The position numbers were made by a program, and so were the translations under genes. Under the pieces are notes generated by a model. It was not told the DNA's origin and did not search any database. It saw only the letters and a program-made list of their open reading frames with translations. From Deltaproteobacteria bacterium (GTDB lineage: Bacteria > Desulfobacterota > Syntrophia > Syntrophales > UBA2185): a DNA stretch of 60,634 nucleotides. Shown here one piece after another: positions 20,183-29,790 of this stretch (positions are counted from its first letter, which is position 1; the number at the start of each line of letters is the position of its first letter). Location of the stretch: positions 1 through 60,634 of the forward strand of contig JAPLJS010000044.1 in the NCBI GenBank assembly GCA_026388545.1, written 5' to 3'.

Positions 20183-22255
20183 ATGAACAAGGAACTTCTA
20201 CTTGAGATAGGAACGGAGGAAATACCATCGGCCTTCTTACCAAAGGCTATCAAAGACATGGACGATATCATCCGGAAGGAATTATCCCACAGGCGCATCC
20301 AACACGGCGATATCAAAACGATGGCAACACCCCGAAGGCTTTGTCTTTGTGTTGCCGACCTATCGAGTAAGCAGGAAGACCAGCTTATTGAAAAGATTGG
20401 CCCCGCTAAAAGAGTTGCCTTTGATGAAAACGGAAATCCAACCAAGGCCGCCGCAGGCTTCGCAGCGGGACAGGGAATAGACGCCTCGGAACTGGAGGTG
20501 GTCACGACGGAAAAGGGTGAATATATCTGCGCACGAAAAAAAATTGCCGGTGGAGACACGAGAGCCCTTTTACCGGAAATTCTCACGAAATTCATCACAT
20601 CGCTCCCTTTTAAGAAATCCATGCGCTGGTCTGACCTGGAAATTCGCTTTGCACGGCCGATTCACTGGATACTTGCTCTCTATGGGGATGAAACGATACC
20701 ATTTGAGATCGGAAATATCATGAGCGGAGACAGAAGTTATGGCCACCGCTTCATGAGTTCGAAATCATTTAAAGTCAAGAATATGAAAGATTACATAACA
20801 AATTGCAAAAAGCACTTTGTTATTGTTGATCCTGAGGAGCGGAGAAAAATTATACTTGCGGAAGCCGAAAAAACCGCAAAGACGGTTAACGGAAAAATAT
20901 TTTATACTGAATACCTTCTCGAAATAGTAACCTATCTTGTTGAATATCCGACGGCTGTCTGCGGAAGCTTTGACTCAGAATACCTGAAACTGCCCAAAGA
21001 GGTTCTCACGACCTCAATGATTTCACACCAGAAATATTTTCCTGTCGTTGATGAAAAGGGAAACCTACTGCCATATTTTATTACCATAAACAACACCCTT
21101 GCCCGAGATCCGTCAGTTGTCGCCCGCGGTAATGAAAAAGTAATACGCGCAAGGCTATCTGATGCGAAATTTTTCTTTGACGAAGATCAAAAAAAACCTC
21201 TTGATCATCACTTTGAGAAGTTGAACCAGGTTGTATTTCATACCCAGCTGGGCACTTCCTATGAAAAGGTCATGCAATTCAGAAAACTTGCCCAATACAT
21301 AACGGAACAGATCGATCCTTCTCTCAAAGATACGGTTGATCGCACAGCCGTCCTTGCCAAGGCCGATTTAGAAACGCAGATGGTCTATGAGTTCAGTGAG
21401 CTTCAGGGAATTATGGGGCGAGAATATGCATTGATAGCCGGTGAAAAACCTGTCGTGGCAAAGGCCATCCATGAACACTACCTTCCAACATCGGCAGGAG
21501 GTGAACTGCCGGAAACGGATGAGGGCGCCATTGTCAGTATTGCAGACAAGATGGACACTATCGTCGGATTCTTCGGCGTTAACCTGATTCCCACGGGAAC
21601 GGCAGATCCATACGCATTGCGACGACAGGCCATCGGAATTATCAATATAATCATCAACAAGCAGTACCCCCTGAACCTGGAGACCATAATCGATAAAAGT
21701 CTTTCGATTCTTGGCGATAAACTGAAGAGGCCGCATGAGGAAATCAAGACGGATGTGCTCGAATTCTTCAAGGGGAGATTTGAAAATCAACTCATCTCCA
21801 TGGGACGGCCCTATGATGTAGTAGACGCCGTTCTTGAGACCGGTGCGTCGGATATCGTTCGATCCGTTAAAATAATTGAGGCGATGGAAACGTTCAAATC
21901 CCATGCGGACTTCGAGCCACTGGCGATTGCCTTTAAGCGCGTCGGTAATATCATAAAGGATTTTAAAAACGGAACCGTTGATCCCTCAAGGTTCGAAACC
22001 GATGAAGAAAGGCATCTCCACAATGCATTTTTACGCACGAACAAGAATGTGGTTAACTATATTAAAGGAGATGACTATCGTTCTGCATTGATTGAACTTG
22101 CCGCTTTGAGAAAACCTGTAGATGATTTCTTTAATAACGTCCTGGTAATGGCAAAAGACGAATCTATACGATTTAACCGCCTTTCTCTTCTCAAGGAAAT
22201 ATCGAAGATTTTCCATATGATCGCTGATTTTTCAAAGATCGTCACGGAATCCTGA
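20183..22255 (+). CDS. glyS: glycyl-tRNA synthetase beta subunit
   Basis: Subunit that binds and positions tRNA-Gly for GlyQ. The 690-residue protein opens LLLEIGTEEIPSAFLPKA, typical of GlyS, and includes MRWSDLEIRFARPIHWI, TSMISHQKYFP, the HD-like ELQGIMGREYA region and the TADPYALRRQAIGII motif. The ATG at 20183 follows GGAGATG, so the TTG one codon earlier is unlikely to be used. Length is normal. Confidence 0.96.
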   Translation: MNKELLLEIGTEEIPSAFLPKAIKDMDDIIRKELSHRRIQHGDIKTMATPRRLCLCVADLSSKQEDQLIEKIGPAKRVAFDENGNPTKAAAGFAAGQGIDASELEVVTTEKGEYICARKKIAGGDTRALLPEILTKFITSLPFKKSMRWSDLEIRFARPIHWILALYGDETIPFEIGNIMSGDRSYGHRFMSSKSFKVKNMKDYITNCKKHFVIVDPEERRKIILAEAEKTAKTVNGKIFYTEYLLEIVTYLVEYPTAVCGSFDSEYLKLPKEVLTTSMISHQKYFPVVDEKGNLLPYFITINNTLARDPSVVARGNEKVIRARLSDAKFFFDEDQKKPLDHHFEKLNQVVFHTQLGTSYEKVMQFRKLAQYITEQIDPSLKDTVDRTAVLAKADLETQMVYEFSELQGIMGREYALIAGEKPVVAKAIHEHYLPTSAGGELPETDEGAIVSIADKMDTIVGFFGVNLIPTGTADPYALRRQAIGIINIIINKQYPLNLETIIDKSLSILGDKLKRPHEEIKTDVLEFFKGRFENQLISMGRPYDVVDAVLETGASDIVRSVKIIEAMETFKSHADFEPLAIAFKRVGNIIKDFKNGTVDPSRFETDEERHLHNAFLRTNKNVVNYIKGDDYRSALIELAALRKPVDDFFNNVLVMAKDESIRFNRLSLLKEISKIFHMIADFSKIVTES

Positions 22256-22431
22256 TTATCTTTATTGTAAAACCCAGCCTCCGCCACTGTTTCTGTAATA
22301 TTATACCGGGCGTGTTGCTGCTATTTTAAGAAACAAGTTTATATTGAATTATTTTTCATTCTGATTTAGCATGGTAACACTATAAATAATTCATGCTTAA
22401 TAGCTAAACAATCAATTTTCATACATACTCT

Positions 22432-24759
22432 ATGGAAATAAATACTCTTCAAGTAGGGAAAAAAGCAGTGAATGACCCTCTGATGGGCAGTCAGCAGGCC
22501 GCTCTTGAGGAGCAATTGCGCCTCCGCAAGGCATTGCAGGATATTACAAATCGTATTCATGCTGCACAGAACACGAAGCAGATACTTGTGGATCTGAGAG
22601 ACGGTATTCTCAACCTCTTTGACGCCCATTCAATCACTATCTACGTGGTGGACAAATTAAGAAATGAAATCTATTCCATGTTCCTCGTCGGCTCTCAGCT
22701 TAAAGAAATCAGGGTACCCATCAGCAATAAAAGCATCGCCGGTTACGTGGCCAACAGCGGGATATCAGTAAACATAGCAGACGTTTATGATACGACGGAG
22801 CTGAAAAGTATTGATAAAGAGCTGTCCTTTGATTACAGCTGGGACAAGAAATCCGGTTTCAGAACAAAACAGGTTCTGGCAGCCCCTGTTTTTTACGATA
22901 AGACCCTCAAGGGAGTAATACAGATACTGAACAGAAAAGTCGCCGGTAAATTTACAGAAGATGAACAGGGTTTCTTACTGGAGATTGCCGATGTTTTGGG
23001 AATCGCCCTCAACAATCAGGAAAGGTTCGTCAAGAGGAGAAAAACAAGGTTCGATTTCCTCCTTACTCGCGGTTTACTCAAAGAAGAAGAGCTGGATAAC
23101 GCATGGGATAAATCGAGAGAAGAGAAGGAATCGATGGAAACCTTCATGATGAATAAATATAAAATATCGAGGGATGATATCGTTAAGTCTTACGAAGAAT
23201 ATTTCCGCTGCAAAGTCATACCATTCAATGATAAATTCCCGATCCCGGGAGACCTGTTAAAGAATTTAAAGAAAGAATTTCTCCGCCGCGAGATGTGGGT
23301 TCCTCTTGAAAAAGTGGAAGGAAACATTCACGTCATTCTGGATGATCCCAACAACATCCTAAAACGGGATACGATTGAAAGTATCTTAAAAACGAAAGCT
23401 GTTAAATATGATGTAGCCTTTACAGAAGACATTATCAAGTTTATCAATCTTTTTTTCTCATCACACGAAGATGAGCACTCGATGGATGACATTCTGGGGA
23501 AAAATCTTGATTCTGATGAGGATATTGAAGAAGAAGATGGCGACGTTATTACAGAATCAGACAGTGTTATCATGCAGATTGTGAACAAGATCATTAACGA
23601 CGCATACGGACGGCGCTCATCCGATATTCACGTCGAACCAAATGTCGGCAAGAAAAACGTGGAAATCCGTTATAGAATCGACGGAGACTGCATGCTGTAC
23701 CAGACCCTCCCCTACAGTTATCGGGCTGCCCTCGTTTCAAGAATAAAAATCATGTCCAATCTCGATATCACCGTAAAGAGACTCCCTCAGGACGGAAAGA
23801 TAAAATTCAGGCGTTCCGGTGGTGATGAAATAGAACTTCGTGTGGCTACAATCCCTACTCAGGGCGGCGTAGAGGACGTGGTCATGCGAATACTCGCCAA
23901 GGGCTCAACCATGCCTCTTGAAGCCATGGCGTTATCGGAGAGAAACTACAAGGAACTTGTCAGTATTTCTGAAAAACCCTACGGTATGATACTGGTTGTC
24001 GGTCCAACCGGTTCCGGGAAAACGACAACACTCCACGCAACATTGCACCATATCAATACCCCGGACAAAAAAATCTGGACGGCGGAAGATCCCGTGGAAA
24101 TTACCCAGTATGGGCTCCGTCAGGTGCAGGTACAGCCCAAGATAGGATTCGATTTTGCCGCTGCCATGCGCTCCTTCCTCCGTGCCGACCCGGATGTCAT
24201 CATGGTCGGTGAAATGAGGGATTTTGAAACAGCAAAAACCGGCGTTGAGGCATCACTGACAGGACACTTGGTTTTCAGTACTCTCCACACGAACAGCGCC
24301 CCTGAAACCATCGTGAGGCTTCTCGATATGGGGATAGACCCCCTGAATTTCGCGGACTCTCTCCTGGGCATCCTTGCCCAGCGACTGGTGAGAACCCTCT
24401 GCAAGAATTGTAAAGAGGCATACCATCCGACGATCGAGGAATATAACGAAATAGTGGAAAGTTACGGGTCCGAGTCTTTCGCAAAACTCAATATTCCTTA
24501 TACCGACGAACTGACCCTCTACCGTCCGAAGGGCTGCGGCTCCTGCGACAATACGGGGTACAAAGGAAGAATGGGTATTCACGAACTCGTCATCAACACA
24601 GACCAGGTTAAACGATTGATCCAGAAGCATGAATCCGTTGAGGTGATCCGCGAAATGGCAATATCCGAAGGAATGACCACACTGCTTCAGGACGGTCTCC
24701 AGAAAGCATTCACGGGGCTCACAGACGCAAAACAGGTCCGCAGGGTCTGTATCAAGTAA
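22432..24759 (+). CDS. GAF domain-fused type II/IV secretion ATPase (GspE/PilB-like)
   Basis: A 775-residue fusion. Residues about 35-200 form a GAF domain (FDAHSITIYVVDK, VLAAPVFYDKTLKGVIQILN). Residues about 205-345 resemble the GspE/PilB N-terminal module. Residues about 375-775 are a secretion ATPase: Walker A GPTGSGKTTT at 524-533, DPDVIMVGEMRD, the LVFSTLHTNSAP box, and a four-Cys zinc site (Cys657, 660, 702, 705). The rest of a pilus or secretion system is absent here, so it is an orphan locus. The GAF domain suggests small-molecule control of ATPase activity; the ligand is unknown. Confidence 0.9.
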   Translation: MEINTLQVGKKAVNDPLMGSQQAALEEQLRLRKALQDITNRIHAAQNTKQILVDLRDGILNLFDAHSITIYVVDKLRNEIYSMFLVGSQLKEIRVPISNKSIAGYVANSGISVNIADVYDTTELKSIDKELSFDYSWDKKSGFRTKQVLAAPVFYDKTLKGVIQILNRKVAGKFTEDEQGFLLEIADVLGIALNNQERFVKRRKTRFDFLLTRGLLKEEELDNAWDKSREEKESMETFMMNKYKISRDDIVKSYEEYFRCKVIPFNDKFPIPGDLLKNLKKEFLRREMWVPLEKVEGNIHVILDDPNNILKRDTIESILKTKAVKYDVAFTEDIIKFINLFFSSHEDEHSMDDILGKNLDSDEDIEEEDGDVITESDSVIMQIVNKIINDAYGRRSSDIHVEPNVGKKNVEIRYRIDGDCMLYQTLPYSYRAALVSRIKIMSNLDITVKRLPQDGKIKFRRSGGDEIELRVATIPTQGGVEDVVMRILAKGSTMPLEAMALSERNYKELVSISEKPYGMILVVGPTGSGKTTTLHATLHHINTPDKKIWTAEDPVEITQYGLRQVQVQPKIGFDFAAAMRSFLRADPDVIMVGEMRDFETAKTGVEASLTGHLVFSTLHTNSAPETIVRLLDMGIDPLNFADSLLGILAQRLVRTLCKNCKEAYHPTIEEYNEIVESYGSESFAKLNIPYTDELTLYRPKGCGSCDNTGYKGRMGIHELVINTDQVKRLIQKHESVEVIREMAISEGMTTLLQDGLQKAFTGLTDAKQVRRVCIK

Positions 24760-24854
24760 GCCCACGATAATCTGACGAGTGAAGAAAAATTCTTTCGTTA
24801 AGCTTGACGGTTTCCTCTCTGCTCTCCACGCCCAAAATGGTGCTCTTATAAAAA

Positions 24855-27476
24855 TCAGGTAAGTTTGTCTTTCCAGGCGATGAGCTTCTGCAAGGCCTCA
24901 ATGGGGGTCATATTCAGGATATCCAGTGTCTTCAATTCGCTTACGATTATATCTTCCTCATCCATGAAGAGGCTTAACTGGGCCTTGTCCTTTGGCGCCG
25001 ATTTCCTGCCGCGGGCAATCTTCGGCATACCGACCTCGTCGAATTCACCCTTTTCAAGGTTTTTCAGGATTTCTCTCGCACGGGTAATAACCTCATCGGG
25101 CACCCCGGCGATCCTGGCCACCTGGATGCCATAGCTCCGGTTTGTTCCCCCTTCCATGATCTTTCTAAGAAAGATGATCCTATCCCCCCATTCCTTGACG
25201 GCGATATTGAAATTCTTTACCCCCTCCTTCGTTACGGCCAGGTCGGTCAACTGGTGGTAGTGGGTGGCAAAAAGAGTGCGCGCCCCGATATGTTTCTCGT
25301 CATGAATGTATTCCGCCGTCGCCCAGGCAATGCTGAGGCCGTCGAACGTGCTGGTCCCCCTCCCCACCTCATCAAGGATAATCAGGCTTCTGCGGGTGGC
25401 ATTCTTCAGGATACTGGCTACTTCATTCATTTCGATCATAAAGGTGCTCTGTCCCCTCGCCAAGCTGTCCACCGCACCGATACGGGTAAATATTCGATCC
25501 ACAACACCGATACGCGCCTCCTTTGCCGGTACAAAGCTTCCCATCTGGGCAAGAACCACAATGAGTGCAATCTGCCGGATGTATGTCGATTTTCCCGCCA
25601 TATTGGGACCGGTGATGACGAGAAGGCGGCTGCTCTCCAGATCAAGATAGATGTCATTGGGTACAAAGCCGTCCGGCAGAGGCATCCTCTCCACAACGGG
25701 ATGCCTGCCATCCTTTATTTCAATCCTGCCTTCACCGTCAACAACGGGGCAGCAGTAGCTGTACCGCTCCGCAACCTCCGCCAGGGATGTGACGGCATCC
25801 AGGCCGGCTATATGCGAAGCCGTGGTCTGGATCCTTTTTATTTCCTTCGAAATCTCTCCCCTGATCCCCACAAAAAGATTATATTCCCGTTCTCTCCGGC
25901 GGTCTTCTGCATTGAGAACCGTGTACTCATATCCTTTCAATTCCTGATTGATGTACCGTTCGGCATTCACGAGGGTCTGTTTTCGGATATAATCATCGGG
26001 AACGGATCCGGTGTTTGCTTTGGTAACTTCAATGTAATACCCGAAGACACTGTTAAATCCTACCTTCAGAGAATTGATCCCCGTCCTTTTTCTCTCTTTT
26101 TCCTCGAGGGCTGCAATCCATTTTTTTCCATCCCTGCTGATTGAGATCAATTCGTCAAGTTCTCGATCATAGCCTTCTTTAATGATACCCCCTTCACGAA
26201 TTGTCATCGGAGGATCGCCGGCAATAGCTTTTTCAATCAGGTCAAGGATATCCGGCATCTCGTCGATCCCTGCATAGATTGAGAGTAGCAGGGGTGATTC
26301 CAGATTACAGAGCAGTCCCCTGATTTCCGGCAGGGATTTCAGCGATGTCTTCAGCGCAATCAAATCACGCCCATTGGCGACACCCATAGACACCCTGCTT
26401 GCGAGTCTTTCAAGATCATAGACACGAGAGAGGGCCTTTCGCAGATCTCCCCTGAGTATATGATGTTCTTTGATTTCAGACACCGCGGCCAGTCTTTCTT
26501 TGATCTTTTCAGGATACATAAGAGGATAATTAAGCCACCACCGGAGCCTTCTCGCTCCCATTGACGTGACTGTGTCGTCGAGAATATGAAAGAGAGACCC
26601 TTCTTTACGGTTGTCCGTTATGGTTGCAAATAATTCGAGATTTCGCTTGGCAACATCATCCATGACGAGGTAACTATCCGTCTCATACCACTCGATAGCG
26701 TTAATATGACCGAGGTGGTCTTTCTGCGTCTCTTCCACATATCGGAGGATGGCGCCGGCTGCGGCTACCGTGGCCGGATGTTTTAATACACCCTCTCGAT
26801 TCAAAATATCGGGAGGAAAATACTCTCGTAACCGGGCCACAGCCGCATCATGATCAAAATAATCAGGTGAAAAATAATTTATTCTGAAACGGGGTTCTCC
26901 CTGAAATAACGCCTTCACAATAGCCTTTTCCGGAAAGTCCTCCTCGACAATGACTTCCCGAAAATCGAGACCGGTTATTTCCGCTATGAAGATATCCCTG
27001 TCTTGAGATTCCGTCACCCGGAACTCCCCTGTAGATATATCAAGAAATGCCAGGCCAAACCTGTCTTCTCTGCACGCGAGCGCCATCAAAAAGGCATTTT
27101 CCCTGATGTTCAGGTTATCTGCATCTACATAGAGCGCAGGCGTGATAATGCGCACCACATCCCTTTTTACAATGCCCTTTGCTTCTTTCGGATCTTCAGT
27201 CTGCTCACAGACAGCCACCTTGAAACCCTTCTCGATGAGCTTTGCGATATACGATGAGGCGGCATGGTAGGGGATTCCGCAGAGGGGAATGCTGTCATCT
27301 TTTCCCTTGTTCCTCGAAGTGAGAGTAATCTCCAGAATTTTTGAGGCGGTGACGGCATCTTCAAAAAACATCTCATAGAAATCCCCCATTCTGAAAAACA
27401 GGATGCAGTCCTTGTGCTGCTCCTTGATTTCCAGGTACTGTCGCATGGCGGGGGTTACATTCATCGTGACGGTCAT
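24855..27476 (-). CDS. mutS: DNA mismatch repair protein MutS
   Basis: Recognises mismatches and signals to MutL. The protein of about 873 residues has the mismatch-reading motif GDFYEMF near its N terminus, and the ABC ATPase with Walker [10 protein letters not shown] (about residues 623-631), the [14 protein letters not shown] Walker B/signature region and the ATHYHQL box. A GTG two codons earlier (27482) is possible, but the ATG at 27476 overlaps the upstream gene's stop in an ATGA, arguing for coupled translation from there. Length is typical of MutS1. Confidence 0.96.
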   Translation of the reverse strand: MTVTMNVTPAMRQYLEIKEQHKDCILFFRMGDFYEMFFEDAVTASKILEITLTSRNKGKDDSIPLCGIPYHAASSYIAKLIEKGFKVAVCEQTEDPKEAKGIVKRDVVRIITPALYVDADNLNIRENAFLMALACREDRFGLAFLDISTGEFRVTESQDRDIFIAEITGLDFREVIVEEDFPEKAIVKALFQGEPRFRINYFSPDYFDHDAAVARLREYFPPDILNREGVLKHPATVAAAGAILRYVEETQKDHLGHINAIEWYETDSYLVMDDVAKRNLELFATITDNRKEGSLFHILDDTVTSMGARRLRWWLNYPLMYPEKIKERLAAVSEIKEHHILRGDLRKALSRVYDLERLASRVSMGVANGRDLIALKTSLKSLPEIRGLLCNLESPLLLSIYAGIDEMPDILDLIEKAIAGDPPMTIREGGIIKEGYDRELDELISISRDGKKWIAALEEKERKRTGINSLKVGFNSVFGYYIEVTKANTGSVPDDYIRKQTLVNAERYINQELKGYEYTVLNAEDRRREREYNLFVGIRGEISKEIKRIQTTASHIAGLDAVTSLAEVAERYSYCCPVVDGEGRIEIKDGRHPVVERMPLPDGFVPNDIYLDLESSRLLVITGPNMAGKSTYIRQIALIVVLAQMGSFVPAKEARIGVVDRIFTRIGAVDSLARGQSTFMIEMNEVASILKNATRRSLIILDEVGRGTSTFDGLSIAWATAEYIHDEKHIGARTLFATHYHQLTDLAVTKEGVKNFNIAVKEWGDRIIFLRKIMEGGTNRSYGIQVARIAGVPDEVITRAREILKNLEKGEFDEVGMPKIARGRKSAPKDKAQLSLFMDEEDIIVSELKTLDILNMTPIEALQKLIAWKDKLT

Positions 27477-27874
27477 TCCCACCTGTCACCCTTTCTCTTT
27501 AAGTCGATATAATCCACCCGCTCTACCCTTCCCCTGTCACTGATGAAAGAATTGAGAAGCCAGCTTACGACGCTGATAATGAGGGAACCGAACACGGCTG
27601 TCCAGAATCCGTAAACCTCAAAACCGGGAATAACCCCTGATGCCATCTTCAACATCAGGGCATTGATTATAAAGGTGAAGAGTCCAAGCGTCAGAATGTT
27701 AATGGGCAGGGTGAGTAGTATCAGAATAGGTCTGAACAGAGCATTCAGGATTCCCAGCGCCGCTGCTGCAAAGAAGGCAGAGAAAAAACCACTGATGTGG
27801 ATACCTTCCAGCAGGTAGGAGGCAATGATAATTGCGACCGTCAGAATCAGCCAGCGTATTAAAAATCCCATCAT
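27473..27874 (-). CDS. phage holin family / YvlD-like membrane protein
   Basis: A 133-residue protein with four hydrophobic helices, matching the Phage_holin_4_2 (YvlD) family: [19 protein letters not shown], the [28 protein letters not shown] core split across two helices, and a final [10 protein letters not shown]. Despite the family name these are common chromosomal genes with no proven lysis role. Its stop overlaps the mutS start. Confidence 0.85.
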   Translation of the reverse strand: MMGFLIRWLILTVAIIIASYLLEGIHISGFFSAFFAAAALGILNALFRPILILLTLPINILTLGLFTFIINALMLKMASGVIPGFEVYGFWTAVFGSLIISVVSWLLNSFISDRGRVERVDYIDLKRKGDRWE

Positions 27875-27882
27875 GAATACTC

Positions 27883-28380
27883 CTAATCAACCTTGGTAAA
27901 TTGTTCTTTCATTGCGCCGCAGACAGGGCACTCGTCAGGAAGGATGCCATCGGATACATAACCGCAGACTTTGCAGACATAGTATGTGGTTTCCCTCTCC
28001 TCCATGACATGGCCCATCGCCTCTTTATAGAGCCTGGCATGGACTTCTTCCACATCCTTACTTTGGCTGAAGTGAAGCACAGCCGCCATATTCCCTTCTT
28101 CTTCCGCCTGCTTGACGAACTGATCGTAGGCAACTTCGGCAACTTTCGACTCCGATTCAAAGCTTGCAGCAAGATTTTCCTCTGTGCTTTTCACTCTCCC
28201 TAAAACCTGAAGGGCACGCGCTCCGTGGATTTCTTCAGAGAAAGCAATTACCCGAAAGAGTTTGGCGATCTGGGGGTATCCCTCCCCTTCCGCCTTATCG
28301 GCGAAAACTTTCAGCCTCAGCGCGGCCTTGGCTTCACCCGTATACGCTTGATACAACGCATCTTCCGTTTTACTAGCCAT
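27883..28380 (-). CDS. rubrerythrin
   Basis: Non-haem di-iron peroxidase that detoxifies hydrogen peroxide in anaerobes. The 165-residue protein has a ferritin-like four-helix domain with the metal-ligand motifs AYTGEAKAALR, SEEIHGARAL and DVEEVHARLY, and a C-terminal rubredoxin-like domain with CKVCGY and CPVCGA holding Fe(SCys)4. Nine bases upstream of the YvlD-like gene and just downstream of rubredoxin, its likely electron donor. Confidence 0.95.
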   Translation of the reverse strand: MASKTEDALYQAYTGEAKAALRLKVFADKAEGEGYPQIAKLFRVIAFSEEIHGARALQVLGRVKSTEENLAASFESESKVAEVAYDQFVKQAEEEGNMAAVLHFSQSKDVEEVHARLYKEAMGHVMEERETTYYVCKVCGYVSDGILPDECPVCGAMKEQFTKVD

Positions 28381-28416
28381 TGTAAAAACCTCTCTTTACT
28401 TTAGCAGCCCACCACA

Positions 28417-28575
28417 TTACTCAGGAGCAAACTCGTCTTTTCCCGCCCCGCATATGGGACATACCCAGTCATCGGGAAGTTCTTTAAACGGAACACCAGG
28501 CGGAAGATTGTTCTCCGGATCTCCCTTGGCTGGATCATACACATAGCCGCACACACCACATACATACTTTTCCAT
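28417..28575 (-). CDS. rubredoxin
   Basis: A 52-residue iron-sulfur electron carrier. Reading the minus strand from the ATG at 28575 gives the two diagnostic motifs [17 protein letters not shown] and [15 protein letters not shown], four Cys in total. A longer open frame in another phase covers the same bases but has no recognisable sequence and is rejected. It lies 36 bases upstream of rubrerythrin and most likely passes electrons to it in oxygen or peroxide defence. Confidence 0.95.
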   Translation of the reverse strand: MEKYVCGVCGYVYDPAKGDPENNLPPGVPFKELPDDWVCPICGAGKDEFAPE

Positions 28576-28727
28576 TTTTCCATCTCCCTTTCATTATTAG
28601 TAGATCAACAAATGTATACTCCACCATCTCCTTACAAATAGTTTTAAAGAATTGCAACAATTACAGGGCAGTGCGGAGGATGGATGTCTCCTTTCGTTAA
28701 AGAAAGTGAAAATGATACGAACATTTA

Positions 28728-28756
28728 TTGACAAGAAGATTGTCTTGTACTATAAG
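28728..28756 (+). promoter_or_regulatory. strong sigma70-like promoter, probably for tRNA-Asn
   Basis: TTGACA (28728-28733), 17-base spacer, TATAAG (28751-28756). A near-perfect match on the tRNA strand, about 137 bases ahead of the tRNA gene. It lies in the 317-base region between rubredoxin and the tRNA, where I see no gene. Confidence 0.6.
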
Positions 28757-28892
28757 GCGCACCTTAAATCGACTTTTTAATATCCACTTTGGAAGGATTT
28801 ATCAAGATTTTTCATTAAAGCGGGAAAACGTATAAGACGATAGTTGACTTTAGAAAGATCTTATACTAATGAGGACAAGTTAAATTGACTAA

Positions 28893-28968
28893 TCCCCGGT
28901 AGCTCAGTCGGTAGAGCAGATGGCTGTTAACCATCGGGTCCGTGGTTCGAGTCCGCGCCGGGGAGCCA
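28893..28968 (+). tRNA. tRNA-Asn (GTT anticodon)
   Basis: A complete 76-base cloverleaf including encoded CCA. The acceptor stem TCCCCGG pairs with CCGGGGA; the D-arm holds AGCTCAGTCGGTAGAGC; the anticodon stem-loop ATGGCTGTTAACCAT presents GTT; the T-arm contains GGTTCGAGTCC. A T-rich terminator hairpin follows immediately, so it is a single-tRNA transcript. Confidence 0.97.
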
Positions 28969-28976
28969 AACATAAT

Positions 28977-29012
28977 AAGGCCCGTTTCTAAAACGGGCCT
29001 TTATTATTTTTA
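28977..29012 (+). terminator. intrinsic terminator after tRNA-Asn
   Basis: Perfect 11-base stem AAGGCCCGTTT (28977-28987) with AAACGGGCCTT (28991-29001), a 3-base loop, followed by a T-rich tail. Confidence 0.9.
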
Positions 29013-29080
29013 TTTCCGATGCGTGGATGAGAATTATCTGGCATATTTACTAAAGTTCCGACTTTAAAAAGGATAGTTCC

Positions 29081-29308
29081 ATGAAATGTGTTATTTGTAA
29101 ACATGCTGAAACTAAACCAGGTACAACAACTGTGACACTGGAACGCGATGGTTTTACCTATGTTGTAAATGGTGTTCCTGCCCAGGTATGTCCCAACTGC
29201 GGTGAGGACTATGTAAATGAATCAGTAGCTGGAGAGCTTCTCACAACTGCGGAGCAGATGGCCAAGGCCGGTGCACAGGTTAACATCCGCCAATACAGAG
29301 CCGCATAG
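29081..29308 (+). CDS. YgiT-type zinc finger protein (antitoxin-like, orphan)
   Basis: A 75-residue protein with CVIC near residue 3 and CPNC near residue 37 flanking an ERDGFTYVVNGVPAQV core, the layout of YgiT-type (MqsA N-domain) zinc-finger proteins. These usually follow a small DUF4258-type toxin gene. Here the 68 bases between the tRNA terminator and this gene are too short for one, so it is an orphan. It ends with a short helical tail (AKAGAQVNIRQYRAA) and lacks the HTH domain of full MqsA. Confidence 0.8.
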   Translation: MKCVICKHAETKPGTTTVTLERDGFTYVVNGVPAQVCPNCGEDYVNESVAGELLTTAEQMAKAGAQVNIRQYRAA

Positions 29309-29427
29309 ATTTACTCAAAAAAAGAGCAGATTTTATTTACTCACTACCTGAAAAACTAATTTCTCCAAAAGTAAATTTACAATCGGTATTGTGTCCCCCG
29401 AAATCCCCCCGGATTCCCCATAAACCG

Positions 29428-29490
29428 GACAGTTTATGTGCTACAATACAGGACAGTTTACTTGCTTCTGACACTGTTATGACAAATTCA
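29428..29490 (+). repeat. tandem GACAGTTTA-type repeats, possible IS-end remnant
   Basis: GACAGTTTA occurs at 29428-29436 and again at 29452-29460 (period 24), each followed by a related TGC-containing tail, with a diverged GACAAATTCAC at 29481. Multiple short terminal repeats next to a run of C-rich sequence are typical of some IS ends, but no transposase is present. The 218-base gap around it holds no gene. Confidence 0.35.
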
Positions 29491-29491
29491 C

Positions 29492-29520
29492 TTGACATGT
29501 AACCAATTTATGATTACAAT
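29492..29520 (+). promoter_or_regulatory. sigma70 promoter for a leaderless toxin-antitoxin transcript
   Basis: TTGACA (29492-29497), exactly 17 bases, TACAAT (29515-29520). The -10 ends six bases before the toxin ATG at 29527, so transcription should begin at or next to the start codon. No Shine-Dalgarno is visible. Confidence 0.7.
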
Positions 29521-29526
29521 ATAACC

Positions 29527-29790
29527 ATGTACAAAGTTTTGGTCAAAAAGAAGACCATCAAAGAGATCGAAAAGCTGCCGATAGCAGTCCAAAACAAACT
29601 GGCTATGCTTATCGATGATTTGAAGGAACGGGGGCCAATCAGGTCTGATTGGCCAAACTATAGTAAACTTGAAAAGAATACATACCATTGTCACCTTGCT
29701 TATAAATGGGTGGCTTGTTGGTATTGTGAAGAAGATTCCGTTATTATCGAGGTGTATTATGCAGGCAGTCGTGAAAACGCCCCATATTGA
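29527..29790 (+). CDS. RelE/HigB-family toxin
   Basis: An 87-residue protein with the RelE-superfamily layout: an N-terminal beta strand (YKVLVKKKTIKEI), a helical hairpin, then beta strands KLEKNTYHCHLAYKWVACWY and VIIEVYYAGSRENAPY ending in the conserved YxxGSR-type tail. Such toxins cut mRNA on the ribosome. It overlaps the downstream HTH antitoxin by 32 bases, the toxin-first HigBA order. It probably has a leaderless mRNA. Confidence 0.87.
   Translation: MYKVLVKKKTIKEIEKLPIAVQNKLAMLIDDLKERGPIRSDWPNYSKLEKNTYHCHLAYKWVACWYCEEDSVIIEVYYAGSRENAPY

Noticed and set aside
24855-27476. Long plus-strand open frames opposite mutS (for example 25254-26144)
   Set aside because: They are antisense to a clear MutS, lack family features and have no ribosome sites; they are compositional shadows.
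28401-28583. 60-codon minus-strand open frame over rubredoxin
   Set aside because: It has no recognisable motifs, while a different phase starting at 28575 gives an obvious rubredoxin with both CxxC motifs.
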